From positions 258,724,919-258,770,369 of the forward strand of contig JBOZIK010000001.1 in assembly GCA_051453625.1 (NCBI GenBank): a DNA stretch of 45,451 nucleotides. The letters are read 5' to 3'. Shown here in pieces: positions 10,580-22,949 of the stretch (its first letter is position 1; each line of letters opens with the position of its first letter). The translations under genes and the position numbers were made by a program. Under the pieces are notes generated by a model, which did not search any database, was not told the DNA's origin, and saw nothing but the letters and a program-made list of their open reading frames with translations. The stretch is from Welwitschia mirabilis. Lineage: Eukaryota > Gnetophyta > Gnetopsida > Welwitschiales.

Positions 10580-11783
10580 TGTTGGATCTAGAATCCTAGA
10601 GAGAGCGGAATAAATATGATTAAAAATAAATTGAAAAACTATCTTTATAAAATGTTAAATATTAGAAAAATATTTGTACATATGAAATAACAAAATGATC
10701 TACCTAGGAATAAGATTTGTGAAAAGAATAACTAAAACTAGAAAATACCGATGAAGATTACTAAACACATGATTTATAGTGATTTAGGAATTCCTCTACT
10801 CCACTCTAAGTAGTTAGCTTCTACCTAATGCTAATCTAGATCCTTATTACTTACTTTTCAAGTTTCTTTAGTTAACCTGTAATCTTTATAATTTAACTTT
10901 TTGATGCTCAGTCTTAACATTTACATAAATACATTTAGGTATCAATAGTATACCAAGATGCATAAAATTTACCAAAACTAAAGCATATTAAATGTAGTTC
11001 CACATTGTCTAAAAATGATATTACAAAAATAAGTACACACAATGTAATTTGATTGACCAAAGAACTAATAGTAAAAAGATGCTTTTTTTATTTTATTTAG
11101 CCAAAAGGATTAGACATGATTTTGATAGCTATGGTTTATATAAAAACTAATTTTACTATTTTTCAAGTGAATTTTGATATTTTAGCTGATAAAAATAGGA
11201 AGGTAATGGCTAGAAAAAAGATTGAAAAATTCTATTTTCATGATAACTAATTAACTTCTCAAAACATTTAGTTGGCTCCATTAATTACCATCACTGAAGT
11301 TAATCAATCCCATTCTCTTTTGATTGATTTAAGTTCATCATATTTCCTAGTATAGTTAATGTAATCTAGGATCTGATCAACTACATATGTTTAACTCTAG
11401 TTTACTACATTTTTATCTAGTCGATCCCTTATGAAAATAGATGTAAAATTTATAGCATAGGTTCAGTTGATCCCTTAAACATCTATTGCTTATTTAAAGA
11501 AATTATTTGATAATTTTTTATATAGGTCTAGTTAACTCATTAGAATTATAGTCGACTCCTTCATAAACTAGATATGAAACTTTTTAGTATAGATCTACTT
11601 AACTCCTTAGGAATCTAGTAAATCAATTAAAAAATATATTATCAGGTTCAAGCATAGCTAGTAAAAAATGTTGATTACTTCTAACTTGCAAGGATTATTA
11701 TTTGCTATAAAAAATACAACATATTTTTGTATATCAAAAAATGTTAGTTTGACATCATCTTGGTAAAAAAATATAACTTAACA
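10580..11783 (-). repeat. C1 3' LTR
   Basis: Begins TGTTGGATCTAGAATC and ends TTAACA (plus strand). It pairs with 27637-28758; the first bases there read TATTGGATTTAGAAAT. The opening, followed by a GAGAGxGxGAATA stretch, is the form common in plant Sirevirus LTR edges. It also holds GTCGAYYCC-type short repeats at 11270-11590. Confidence 0.85.
11135..11144 (-). promoter_or_regulatory. TATA box in the C1 3' LTR
   Basis: TTTATATAAA is its own reverse complement, so it fits a minus-strand promoter. The same ten bases occur at the matching place in the other C1 LTR (28186-28195) although the flanks have diverged, as expected for the U3 promoter. Confidence 0.55.
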
Positions 11784-11798
11784 ATCTTCTCCTTTAAC
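11784..11798 (-). promoter_or_regulatory. C1 polypurine tract
   Basis: On the minus strand GTTAAAGGAGAAGAT lies directly before the LTR start TGTTAAG. This is the expected plus-strand primer. The same TTAAAGGRGAA core stands before the C2 LTR. Confidence 0.7.
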
Positions 11799-12189
11799 AT
11801 TGATGGTAAACTATATTTATTTGTATATATCAATTTAAAAACTATCCCTTATAAAATGCCCATTTAGATTCATGAATTATTATTGACCATGTCTATCTAG
11901 ATCAAGCATTTATAATAGTTTTGTAATGTAGGAAATTAAGAAAAAAGAAAACATAGTTCATAAAAACTAGATGAGAGAAATGATATAGATATTCATATCT
12001 ATTCAATTTTGCAAATAATACATTTAATACTATTAATCAAACTTACATAGTATAACTAAAAGATAATCATGTGATAACTACTGATTATAACTAATTATAT
12101 AAACTTTATTTTCTCTCTTTTATCATTAACGATAAAGAAGAGAAAAATAAAAGTAATGAGAAAAAGATAAGAATAAAAACAATAGTAGT

Positions 12190-13200
12190 AAAAGCAACAT
12201 AACTAATCTAATTCTTCTTCTTCCTGCTCCTTAGATTCTTCTCTAAAATCTAGGTCATCATCTTCTTCTTCTTCTTTTATTGCCTTTTGTGTAGAGCTAC
12301 TATCTTCCTTAAATGTATCTATTATTTTGTATCTTATTGCAATAAGTGCCTATTTCATGTACCAAGTTCAAGAATCTGGCCTCTTAAGATACAATTAAGT
12401 ACTTATAGGGATTGTCTTCTTTAGAGAAGAAGACTTTAAAGATTTCTTAGATCCAGAGAAAATGTGCATGTGGGATAGAGTAGCATGTCCAATGGAAGAC
12501 ATAGGAGTTAACATTTTAAGTTTAATATGTATTTGAACCATAAAATAATGGTAGATATTTGCAATTAGGACAGAGTAAGAAAACACTCGATCTTTGTAAT
12601 ATTCTAACTGAGAGACCATATCCTTAAGAATAATGGTAGGAGCATCAATGAAATGATGAGTTCCTACAAAGTACAAAAGATAAGCATGATAGTTGAGATC
12701 TCATCATGATAAACAGTAAGAGGTAAAATATTATAAGTAAAAACTAAATAAATAAAATGATATTTTAAAGCTCGATGGAAGGTTGAAAAGGTGGTTTTTC
12801 ACCAAATGAATTTCCTACAGACTTTCCTAGTGACTTCCACCTTGTCATTCATGGAACCATGCAAGAGAAAAATCTCCTCATAATCTCTTCTAGGGAGATT
12901 CGTGAGGGAGCCTATTAGATTTATACTTACTTAAGCTCTTTTCCCCAAAATAAGAGGTAAAAAAATAAAGGAATTTGCATCATAATAAGATTATAGTAAA
13001 AATGTAGATAAGAAAAGGGTAAACCATCATAAAAACCTTAAGAAAATAAGAAATATGTAGATCATTTAGAAGTCTTATCATATCCCTTAATTCTATGAGT
13101 TCTTTTGAATTCATTGACCTCTCTTAATAGATAGGATTCTCTTTAAACATTTTAATGAACTTATCTAAGGCTTTATTTGACATTATAAATTAGAAATATC
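12190..13200 (-). pseudogene. C1 third ORF relic (env-like / 'plant transposon protein')
   Basis: The clearest part (12395-12676) reads MYFVGTHHFIDAPTIIL, then DRVFSYSVLIANIYHYFM and SIGHATLSHMHIF. C2 has the same blocks in the same place (FLGTRHSINAPIIIL; KTRAVSYSC; SIGHVMLLNMHIF). They resemble the LPYGMLLTxIFxHF and TxxxxTLxRMxI signature of the 'putative plant transposon protein' domain found after pol in Sireviruses. The C-terminus at 12205-12290 is strongly acidic (EEEDDDLDF...EEEE). The function of these proteins is not established; they are often called env-like. Upstream sequence to about 13200 has only weak coding trace. Confidence 0.55.
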
Positions 13201-13689
13201 TTAGATCCTTACTAGCATGCTCCTTTTATCTTATTCTTATGAAGGAATCCTATACCATTTGATAATACTTGGTACTTGTTGAAGATAAAGAAAATGTAAG
13301 AAAACACCTAAATCTAAGAGAAATAGGGAGATAGGTAAAAATAAGAAAGGCAGGGCTCCACAAGATTTTATAAAGGGGGTAAAATAAGTTAGATTTATGA
13401 AAACATTTATGTCCACCAACTTTATTCTACTCTTTAACTTTAATCCAATTAACCCATAAACATGTATGTAAAAATATTTTTAGGTCCAATGCATATCAAG
13501 TCTTTAGTCCAATCGGCCTAACTAGGTTTAAGTTTTTTTCTTTGAAGGTCAGATGACTTGGTAAAATTTAATTAATCTAGCTTTTCTAGATCCAATTAAC
13601 TGATTGGAAGATCTAATCAACTACCTTGGTTTTAGTTGAAGGATAGAGAGAAAACCCCTAAATTTGCAATGAAGTCTTAAAACATTATT
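13201..13689 (-). other. C1 spacer between RNase H and third ORF
   Basis: No convincing coding trace. It contains several GATCCAATTAACTGATTGG-like short repeats (13500-13640) that recall the GTCGAC repeats inside the copia LTRs. The matching C2 stretch (19564-19914) has the same character. Confidence 0.4.
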
Positions 13690-15170
13690 AAACTTTAGTG
13701 ATTTTATGTAAATATTAGCTAGTTATTTATTAGTGCTTACAAAGTTCATAGAAATAGTACCTTTTTCTACTTGATATATTAGGAAATGGTATCTTAATTT
13801 AACATGTTTGATTTTATAATGTTTAATAAGGTTTTTTGATATATTAATTACACTAGTATTATCACAAAAAATTAAAACCTATTTAAAATTAACTTCGAAA
13901 TATTTGAGCATTTCCTTAATCCATAGATCATTGATACAAAAACTTCCTATAGCTATATATTTTGCTTTTGCTATAAAAAGGAAGTTATAAATTAACTTCT
14001 TACTTGTCCATCCTATCAAGCATGATCCTCTAATAAAAAAAATTCCACAAGTTCTTTCTTGATCATTTTTACAACCAATCTAGTTTATATCATTAATACT
14101 TACAAGCTCAAAGGAAGTTTCTATCGGATACTATAGCCCATAATCATTTATCTCTTTTATATATCTTATGATTCTTTTGATATATTAGAGGTGTTATTTC
14201 TTTAATTAAGTCTAGTATATTACACATATAGTAATGCTAAATATTATGTTAGGTCTACTCGTGATTAAATATAATAGACTTCCTATCATACTCATATAAA
14301 GTTTTTGACTCATAGATTTTCTATGATCATAAAAACTAATCTTACATTAAGTTAACATATGTATTTTAGTTTATTTTACATTTTCTAGTTTAAATCACTT
14401 GATGAACTTCCTTGATTATTTAGATTAAGAGATGAAAATGTTATGTTTTTTTGTTTAATTTGTAGACCAAGAAATATATGAACTTCATGCAGCATACTCA
14501 TTTCAAATTATGTGATTATAATGCTAGTGAATTATTTTAAGAGATTCGACTTCAAAACTTATGTCATCAACATAGATTAAAATGATGATAAAGTCTTCTT
14601 TAAGATTTTTAACAAACAGAGTTTTATCCATAGCTCCATGTGTATAATCATTTTCTTTAAGAAATGTTACTAGTTTTTCATACCAAGCCCTTGGAGCTTG
14701 TTTTAAATTATACCATGCCTTTTTGAGACTATATATCTGGTTTGATTTTTTTGGATCTATGAAACTTTGTGATTATTGTATATGTTGAAAGTTTAATTTA
14801 AAAAGGATTTAATTTAAAGAAGTACTTTTCACATCCATATAGAAACCTTTAATGTTATGTAGGAGAGAAACATTCCAATACTATCTAGTTTGGCCACTAG
14901 AGCAAATGTCTCTCCTACATCTATTCCTTTGATCCAGTTGTATCTTTAAGCTACTAATATTGCCTTGTTTTTAATTACATTATTATGTTCATTATACTTA
15001 TTCTTAAAGATACATTTAATTCTAATTATTGTTTCATCTTCTAGTATTTCTATAAGTTTTCAAACATTATTTATTCTAATTTGTTAAAGTTATTTTTGCA
15101 TAACCATCATCAATTCTTCAAGAGATTCAGCCTCTTCAAACTTTTTAGGTTTAAATGGAGTAACTTAATA
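13690..15170 (-). pseudogene. C1 reverse transcriptase and RNase H relic
   Basis: From about 15150 leftwards: KPKKFEEAESLEELMMVMQK, then KNKAILVAxRYN, GIDVGETFALVAKLDSI, all standard copia RT blocks. YVDD is intact at 14563-14574. RNase H (about 14060-13690) reads SKKLIYNFLFIAKAKYIAIG and FCINDLWIKEMLKYF, then ILIFCDNTSVINISKN, IKHVKLRYHFLI, VEKGTISMNFV and STNKxLANIYIKSL. The AKYIAIGSFC stretch corresponds to the AEYIAAGSCC block characteristic of SIRE-type elements. Together they would copy the RNA into cDNA. Stops and frame changes are numerous. Confidence 0.85.
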
Positions 15171-15179
15171 AATGTGGGC

Positions 15180-16690
15180 ATAAAATTTTTTTAGAGAGTT
15201 TCTAGTATAAATTTTTAAGCTTACATCTCAAATAATAGACTCAAGTGAATGATCCTTTAATTCTTAAAACTTTTTAAAAGTAACCTATTAAGATGGGTTT
15301 TCTTCCTTTTCAGTTATTACTTCTTTTAGTATGGGAAAACTTATAGTAAGATTTTCTTCACCACTTAAAGAAGAAGTTTGGTGTTAAAGCCATCTATTTA
15401 AATGTTTATGAATTCTTCCACTAGTAGACTCTATTCTGAGTTAAGTATCATAAGAAAATTACTTCATTAGCTTTGCACTCAAATTTGCTCAAATGTTATC
15501 TATCTTTTAAGATAAAAAATTTACTTTCAAAGACATTAAAATATGATACATTTAGTTTTCTTTCCTTTTAAAGTTCATAAGAGGTTTTATCCATACCTAG
15601 TCTTAGATAGAATTTATTAATAATATCACATACAATACTTACTATTTTAGTCCAAAATGTTATAGGTACTTCCTTGTCATTTAGAATTACTCTTACTAGC
15701 TCTTGAAGGACTTCATTTTTTTTCTTTTTGTAATTCCATTTTGTTGCAGGGTCTTTGGGCTAAGAACTAATGTTCTATACCATTATCCAAATAATATTTC
15801 TCAAAAAGATGATTTTTGAAATCTTCTCCATGATTCTTCTAATTTTTTTCAATGGTATCTCCCTTCTCATTTTGGATTTTTATTACAAATTTCAATACAA
15901 CTTTTAAATGTTTAAGCTTTATTTTCTAAGAAATAAATCCAAGTAAATCTAGAAAAGTCATCCACCATAGTTAAAAAATATCATTTTCCTTCTATACTTT
16001 TAGTTTAAAGACCCATGAAGTCCATGTAAAGTATTTTAAGGGGCCTTGTTGAGGAGGCTAAGTTTTTACTTTTATCATAGATCTTGACTTGTTTTTATTT
16101 TTAATAAGCATTACACAATCCATGTTTATTAATATTAATCTTAGGTATTCCTTTCATGATCTTCTTTTTAATAATTCTTTTGAGATGGTCATAGTTTACA
16201 TGTTTTACCTGTTAGTGCCATAATTATTCTTGATTTATATAACAAAAATAACAAGAAAATAAAAATTAGTTAATGCTATAAATGTATTCTATTCTATTTT
16301 CTTTAAGAAAAATGTCATTTTCTTTATCATGTTTAACTTGATATTTTTTACTATAAAAATAACTTTATGACCTTTCTTATAAATTTAACTAATAATCAAA
16401 AAATTATATTTAAGACCATTCAAATATAAAACTTTATTAATTTTAGGCATGTTACCTTCACCAATGCTTCTAATATCTTCAATTTTTACTTTTCTATTGT
16501 CTTTAAAGTCACCTCTCTTTCATTAAAGTCATCTAAATGTTGGAATCTTGATTTGTCACCTATCAAGTGCTAATAATATTTACTATCCATGTACCATCAA
16601 GTTTCATTTGATACTTTAAAGATTGTTTAGATCAGTAAATCTTTTAAATTATTATCTCTTATCCACTTAGTCTATTTGGACTATTATGAT
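15180..16690 (-). pseudogene. C1 integrase and protease relic
   Basis: Next to the C2 insertion the protease active site reads WYMDSKYY near 16570-16595; the usual WYLDSGC has lost its Gly (DSK). Downstream comes KVLYLNGLKYNFLII, the C-terminal protease block. The integrase zinc domain (16104-16115) reads CNAY, the second Cys of CxxC changed to Tyr, followed by KQVKIYDKSKN. The core starts TRPLKILYMDFMGL with the first Asp (about 16020) kept. The rest, to 15180, is fragmentary; the C-terminal piece near 15700-15760 has scattered coding trace. Confidence 0.75.
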
Positions 16691-16695
16691 ATACT
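16691..16695. repeat. Possible target-site duplication of C2, left copy (ATACT)
   Basis: ATACT beside the left C2 LTR compares with ATATG at 25959-25963: three of five bases agree. This is weak alone, but C1 coding sequence resumes on each side exactly here. Confidence 0.35.
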
Positions 16696-18038
16696 TGTAG
16701 GATCGAGAAGAGGGGTGGGGGCTAAATATGATTGTAAAAATTTAATGAATAATATTCAAATAAAAATGCTTTTCTTAAAAAAAACTTATGCATAAAAAGA
16801 AAAGTATTTTAAAAAACGAGAACTATAGGAAGCACAAAAATGCTAGTCATATTGACACAAGTTTTATAGTGATTTAAGAAATCTACCTCCTACTTTACTC
16901 TTGATAATTAGCTTCTATCTAAGCTTGATCCAAATCTTCATTAAACTTGTCACAGGTTCACTTATAACCTTTAAAAATGGACTTTGGCTCAATTTCTTTT
17001 ACAAGAAAGCATCAAAGCGATGGTAGTATATCACTCAATATTTGACTCAATGAGAATAATAGAGAAATTCATCTAAAGATGACACGATCTAAAAAAATGA
17101 AGTGATATAGATTTGACCTCATATGAAAAGATATAATATATGTTGATTTGTCTTTAGTTACAAAAGTAATGCCAAAAGAATACAATGATCTATTACTAAG
17201 ATTTAACATTTTGGTAAAAGATGTAATATTTCTTTGACTCTTAGCTATTTATACTAAAAGGCTTTTAAAATTATTATAAGTGAAGACATACTTTCAATAG
17301 CCATAAAAAGACTACATAATGGATATAAAATTTGGATTTTTATCCCAACTAGCTAATCCCTTAAATATCTAGTCGATCCCTCCTAGTACCTTCATTTAAA
17401 TGGTTACTCAATTGAAATTTTCAGTCATCCTAGTTTCTTATGGCTCCATTTTTTACCTTAGGCTCTAGTAGACTATTCATTTGGTCACTCACATATCTAT
17501 TTGATCATCTGCTTGATCATAATAAAATACATCTCAATTTTTCTGCATTAGATCTAGTTGACCCCTTAGGAATCCAACCAATTCCTTACTGATTGAATGT
17601 GAAGTATTGATGCTTAGTTCTTAGATTTGCTTGATCACTTAGCTGTATGATCGATCCCTTGATAATTTCCTAAGAAGTATTAGATATATAGTGCTTAGAT
17701 TTGTTCAACCTCTTAGATGTCTAGTCGACCCCTTGACGATCAGTTTAGAAGTACTCATTCTCAGGTTCATAGGTTTGTTTGACCCCTAAGATGTTTGGTC
17801 AACTCCTCTAGATTTAGTTTATTTTTGAGAGTTTTCTCTAACTATAGTTAACTCCTTATAAGTCCAATAAATCCCTTAAGAGGATAACAAAAACTTAACA
17901 AGTTTTAGGATTAAAATGTGAAAATAATTACTTTAGCTTCTGATCTATAAGTGATTAATATTTTCTATACAAAATACAATAAATTATGCTACACAAAAAA
18001 CATTAGTTTGAGATTAATTAGAAAATAATAATTTAACA
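16696..18038 (-). repeat. C2 3' LTR
   Basis: Begins TGTAGGATCGAGAAGAGG and ends TTTAACA (plus strand). It pairs with 24565-25958 along its whole length, for example ATAGATCTRACCTCRTATG-like, TGCTTAGATYTG and AACATTAGTTTGA blocks. Directly after it is the polypurine tract. A TATA-like GTATAAATAG lies on the minus strand at 17246-17255. Confidence 0.88.
17545..17820 (-). repeat. Intra-LTR ~70-bp repeats with a GTCGACCCCTT motif
   Basis: About four diverged units (starting near 17560, 17632, 17698 and 17764) each contain GATYTGxTTGACCCCTTA, a second GTCGACCCCTTGA-like copy and GAAGTATTxxTGCTTA. The same array is at 25470-25745 in the partner LTR. GTCGAC is itself a palindrome. Confidence 0.6.
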
Positions 18039-18053
18039 TTTTTCCCCTTTAAC
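18039..18053 (-). promoter_or_regulatory. C2 polypurine tract
   Basis: The minus strand reads GTTAAAGGGGAAAAA immediately before the LTR start TGTTAAAT. It is better preserved than the C1 tract. Confidence 0.8.
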
Positions 18054-18524
18054 ATTTATGACAAACATTTTCTTTGTTGAGGAGATTATATTTAGAAAAA
18101 CTCCCTCTTACAAAATGTCTATTAAATATTGCAAAAATATTAAGCCTTTTATATCAAGTTAAGCATTTTGAAAAGGTCTTAAAATTTTACCAAAATTTAG
18201 AGATAAGTATAGATACCAAAAGATATATGATAGATAACATTTTAATCATTGAAATATTGATTAACCATAATATATACCATAAATTTTTGATCATATTGAA
18301 ATAGATGTGCACTAGAAAATTTGAGACATAAATTATAGAGCATAGAAACAAGTGTAATTCTATTATTGAAAGATGATCACTATAATTAAATGGGCTCATC
18401 AAGATCAAATACATCTAAAAGAATCAAATACAATTAACTAATTCTTCCCCATTTTGGCATCAATAACAAAGACGGAAAATATACACAAGCGTGAAAGAAA
18501 CACATAATTATAAAAAAAGACATA

Positions 18525-19563
18525 GTCAGATTCCTCTTCTTCCTCCTCTTCAGATACTTCTTTAGAATCTTTTTCTTTTTATCTTTCTCTTTTTTATCTA
18601 CCTTTGATGATAACTTTTGGCTTTCTTTAAAATGTTAGCAATTTCATACCTTGCTGTAATAAGAGCTTCCTTCATATGCCAACTACAAGAGTTAATTTGA
18701 CTCAGGTATGAAAGTGTCTCTTCTAGAGAGGCTTGCTTGGAAGAAGAATATTTGAAGGACTTTTTTAATATGATAAAGATATGCATGTTCAACAACATCA
18801 CATGCCCAATAGATGATATGGATTGAAGGATTCCAAAATTTGGGTAAAAATCCACTTAATAATAACAATACATATTAGCAATTAACATGAGTAGGATACA
18901 GCCCTAGTTTTGTGGTACTTTAACTCAGAAATTATATTCTTCAATATAATGATAGGGGCATTAATGGAGTGCCTAGTTCCTAGAAAGTACATCGAATAGG
19001 ACCTATAGTTAGAGGACTCATTATGATAACCCATCAAAGGAAAAAAGTTATAGGTAAAAACTAAGTAAAGAAAATGGTACTTGGGAGTAAGCAAATAAGT
19101 AGAAATGGTATGCTTTTAACTATATAACTTACCATAAAGCTCCATTGTGATCTCTATTTTATTTTCTATGAAGTCATAAAGAGACTAAAACTCCTCATAG
19201 TCTCCTCTTGGAATATTAGTAATATCCATAATAAAGTTTATCATCCTCTTTTCCAAAACTATGATTTTAAGGGGTCTAGAATTAGCATCATATAAAGCAT
19301 TATAATAGAATATTCTAATAAGAAAAAGATAAGCTAAACTAAACATCAAGAAAATAAGATAGATCTTAATATTGTAAGAGTTGAATAACATCTTTAAGCT
19401 CTGTAAGCTATAAAGTAGTAACAAATCTTTTTTGACACACAAGCTTCTTCTCAAACTTTTTAGAGAACTTTTTCAAAGTATTTTTAGAAATTTCCTAGTA
19501 CAAATAAGAATAATATATAGCTACAACCTCCTTGGTCCTTCTTCTAAAGGGCTCTTCAGACAT
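18525..19563 (-). pseudogene. C2 third ORF relic (env-like / 'plant transposon protein')
   Basis: A start at 19563 gives MSEEPFRRRTKEVVAIYYS, then broken frames with a hydrophobic stretch (19185-19454). At 18882-19094 it reads YFLGTRHSINAPIIILKNII, then SELKYHKTRAVSYSC, and at 18598-18855 SISSIGHVMLLNMHIFI and QINSCSWHMKEALITARYEI. The C-terminus (18530-18600) is Lys/Glu-rich (KKEKDKKKK...EEEEEE). The blocks match C1 and the plant transposon protein signature (PYGMLLTxIF-like, then a TLxxMxI-like block). It lies after pol, before the polypurine tract, as in Sireviruses. Role unproven. Confidence 0.6.
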
Positions 19564-19914
19564 TTCTATTATTTGATGGAGGCTTAAAGATAAGAAAAAA
19601 CTAAGAAAATCACTAGATCTGAAAGAGATAGAAGGCTATAAATTAATGAAAAGGGTTTGAGCTCCATTTGCTTTTATAGATAAGGTCAATTAGGCTACTA
19701 TTAAGAAATAAATTAGATCCACTGATAGAACCTTTGCACTATAACCCTATAGATTCAACCAACTATTTTGAATTCCAATCAACTCATTGAGACACGGTTC
19801 TATAGTACAGTAAGGATCCAGATGACTAGGCTTTCAGGTTAGTTAACTAATCACTCTAGTTGACTAAATCATAGATTTGTTTGACATTCTAAAATTAGCT
19901 AAAGGATAATGAGA
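19564..19914 (-). other. C2 spacer between RNase H and third ORF
   Basis: No coding trace seen. It has short AACTAxTTxxAATTCxAATCAAC-type repeats like those in C1 at 13500-13640. Confidence 0.4.
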
Positions 19915-21420
19915 TAACCCCAGTTTATTTAGAATATAAATAAAATTTTTAAAATTTAGAGGCTTTATAAAAATATCTACTAGTTAATGATCTATGCTAA
20001 TAAAATTCATAGTAATGTTTCCTTTTTTCAAATTAATCTATTAAAAAGTAATGTATTATGTTTGATTCTAGAGTATTGAGAAAGATTTTTAAAAATATTT
20101 ATAGCACTTGTATTATCACCAAAAATTGGAACTTATTCAAAATTTATACCAAAGTCCTTTAACATTTCCTTTATCAAAAGAAAGTGAGCATAATAACTCT
20201 AGAGGCTTTTGCTATTGAAAGGGAGATTAAATTTTTCTTATTGCTTGTCCATCTTACTAAGAATGATCCTAGTAAAAATTAATTTCCACTTGTTCTCTTT
20301 TTATCATTCTTACATCTAGCCTAATTTGCATCACTAAAACCTCCAAGCTCAAAGGATGTCTCTATAAGATACCACAAATCATAATCACATGTGCCTTTTA
20401 CATAACTAATGATTCTTTTTACTACTTGTAAGTGTGATTCTTTTGGTTGAGTTTGATACCTCACACAATCAATAACACTAAACATGATATCTATTCTACT
20501 TGCAGTCAAATGTAATAAACTTTTAATCATTCTCTTTCAAAGTTTCTCATCTACTAATTTTTCATTTTCATTCAAACTCACTCTACATGATGTATTATTT
20601 GGTTTGGCATTCTTCAATTTAAAATGTTTAATTAAATCTTTTTCATTTTTAGATTGAGAAATAAATATTCCATTCTTTATTTTCTTAATCTATAAACAAA
20701 GAAATATTTTTACTTCACCAAGCATACTCATTTCAAAATGTATTGAAATAATTGTTACAAGTTCTTTTTATAGTCTTTAATTAGAGGCATCAAATATGAT
20801 ATCATCCACATAGATTTTTATAATTATAAACTTCTTTTTAATATTCATAACAAATAAGGTCTTATCTACTCTTCCATGAATATAACCACTATTATTCAAA
20901 AAAGTGGTTATCTTTTCATACTAAGTTTTTGGAGCTTGATTCAACCCATACAAAGCTTTATTAATTCTATAAACATGATCAAATTTGTAAGGATTAATAA
21001 AAACTTGTGGTTACTCTACATAAAGTTCTACATTTAAGATACTATGTAAAAATGCACTGTTAACATCCATTTAATACACTTTGAAATTTTTAAAGGCTAC
21101 ACATAATAAAAACATTCTAATACTATTAAGTCTTGTAATTGTAGCAAATGTATTACCTACATAAATGTCTTCTATTTGGTTGTAGCCTTGTGTTACTAAT
21201 ATTACTTTGTTTTTAATGAAATTATTTTCTTCATTACATTTGTTCTTAAATATGTGCTTTATCATAATGATATTTTTATCTTTTGGCCTTTCTACAAGTT
21301 TTCAAACATCATTTCTCTAAAATTATTGTAATTCATCTTGCATAGCCATCATCCATTCTTTATGGGATTTAGCTTTTTCAAATTTCTTAGATTTTATTTA
21401 AGATACATAATAAATGTGGA
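19915..21420 (-). pseudogene. C2 reverse transcriptase and RNase H relic
   Basis: At 21071-21265 the minus strand reads FIKNKVILVTQGYNQIEDIY, then VGNTFATITRLNSIRMFLLC, followed by MDVNSAFLHSILNVELYVE and INKALYGLNQAPKT. The catalytic YVDD is intact at 20801-20812 (IYVDDIIFDAS). At 20321-20530: SLLHLTASRIDIMFSVIDC, then KESHLQVVKRIISYVKGT and the RNase H entry FELGGFSDAN with its Asp kept. RNase H continues to about 19915. These are textbook Ty1/copia blocks; several are free of stops over 60 codons, better than in C1. Confidence 0.9.
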
Positions 21421-21449
21421 CATAAAGATCCTTTTTAAAACTCCTTGTC

Positions 21450-22640
21450 TTTATTTTTGAGCTAATTTCTCCAACAATAGACCCTAAAAGATGATCTTTT
21501 AGCTTTTTATACTTTTTAGTTGTAACTTCTATTGAAGAAGCTTCTTCATTTTTAATTAACACTACATTAGTTGTGGTAGTGCTTGGAGATATGTCTTCTT
21601 CATCATTTGAACCAATAGGTCTTGTGTAAACATCGTTAATTTACACATTTATTAATTCTTCTAGAATTAAATGTATCTTATTGAAGACATGATAGCTCTA
21701 CTTCTAGTTTAATAATCCAAAAAATAGCTTCATCAGCTTTAGATTCAAATTTTATTAACTATTCTTTATCTTTTAGCACATAGCATTTATGTTTGAAGAA
21801 CATAAAATATGAAAGATTAGTCTATTTCACTTTTTATAACTCATATGGTTTTTTATTTATACTGGACCTAAGATAAACTATATTAATAATATAACATGTC
21901 ATACTAATAGACTTAGTCAAAAATAATTTTGAAACCTCCTTGTTATTTAACATAATTCATGTCATACCTAGGAGGACTTTGTTCTTTTTTTTAGTTATAC
22001 CATTTTGTTGTGACATTATAGGAGCTGAAAATAAGTGTTCAATTCCAGTGTTGATGTAATATTTTTTAAATAAATGGTTTAGAAATTCATTACATGATTA
22101 CTTCTTATTTTCTTTATGGTATACCCTTTCTCTTTTTAAATCTTATTGCATATCTCAACCCAATATTTATAAGTTTTAAATCTATTTGAAAGAAAGAAAA
22201 CCATGTATGTCTAAAGTAATTATCAATCATAGGAATAAAATAATGTTTATCACATATACTTTTAGTTTAAGTAGGGCCTACCAAGTCCATATGAATGATA
22301 TTTAATAGCATAGTTGTGGAAACTTCGTTTTACTTTTATGGTAAGTTCTTATTTGTTTTTCCTTTTAGCACTCACTACATAAAAAATATTTTTTTATATT
22401 TATTTTAGAAATATCTTTTACATTATTTTTATGAATAATTGTTTTTAGTTAATCATAATTTATATGACCAAGTTATTTATGCCAAAGTTCTTCCTAAGTA
22501 ATGTGAGAAAAATAACATAGGGAAAACTATTGATCTATGCTATAAACATTATCTATTCTATTTACTTTAAGGATAACATCATTTAATTTACCATGCAAAA
22601 TTGCACATTTAGACTTATTAAAAACTACCTTATGATATTT
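21450..22640 (-). pseudogene. C2 integrase relic
   Basis: The zinc-binding CxxC is intact at 22368-22379 (LCSECxKEKQIRTYHKSK), corresponding to the CEACQKGKQ block. The core follows to the left in broken frames (near 22260-22310, a stretch comparable to LxMDLxGP and the DDYSRFTWV-type block). The GAG-pre-integrase segment with VLYLNGLKHNLLSI-like sequence lies at 22600-22720. The C-terminal part at 21450-21700 is fragmentary. Integrase would insert the cDNA; not functional here. Confidence 0.75.
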
Positions 22641-22870
22641 ATTATAGATTTGAATAATATTCAATAAATTATGCTCTAAACCATTAACATATAAAAATTT
22701 ATTAATTCTAGGTAAGTTACCTCCATTGATGCTTCCGATGCCTTTACTTTTTGCTTCTCCATTATCTTCAAAAGTGACTTATTATTTATTAAAGTTTCTT
22801 ACCTATTTAAATCTAGATTTATCTTCCATCATATATCTTTAGCATCCACTATCTAAATACCAGCTAGTAT
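22641..22870 (-). pseudogene. C2 protease relic with intact DSG
   Basis: The minus strand reads NDTSWYLDSGC at about 22840-22875, the hallmark of Ty1/copia proteases. The catalytic DSG codons are at 22845-22853. The matching C1 site has DSK. Leftwards it runs into the GAG-pre-integrase domain. Confidence 0.8.
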
Positions 22871-22949
22871 CATTTGTAACCTTAAATGCTATCTAAATTA
22901 AGAGATATTTTAAATCATTAACTTTCATCCACTTAGTTCTTTTAGAGTT

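Noticed and set aside
13237-13419. 60-codon hydrophobic minus-strand ORF near 13.3 kb as a signal or membrane protein
   Set aside because: It has no counterpart in C2 at the same place and lies in AT-rich spacer, where Phe/Leu/Ile runs arise by composition.
18074-18414. Short ORFs on both strands just inside the C2 3' LTR
   Set aside because: They lie in the spacer between polypurine tract and third ORF and share nothing with C1 at the matching place.
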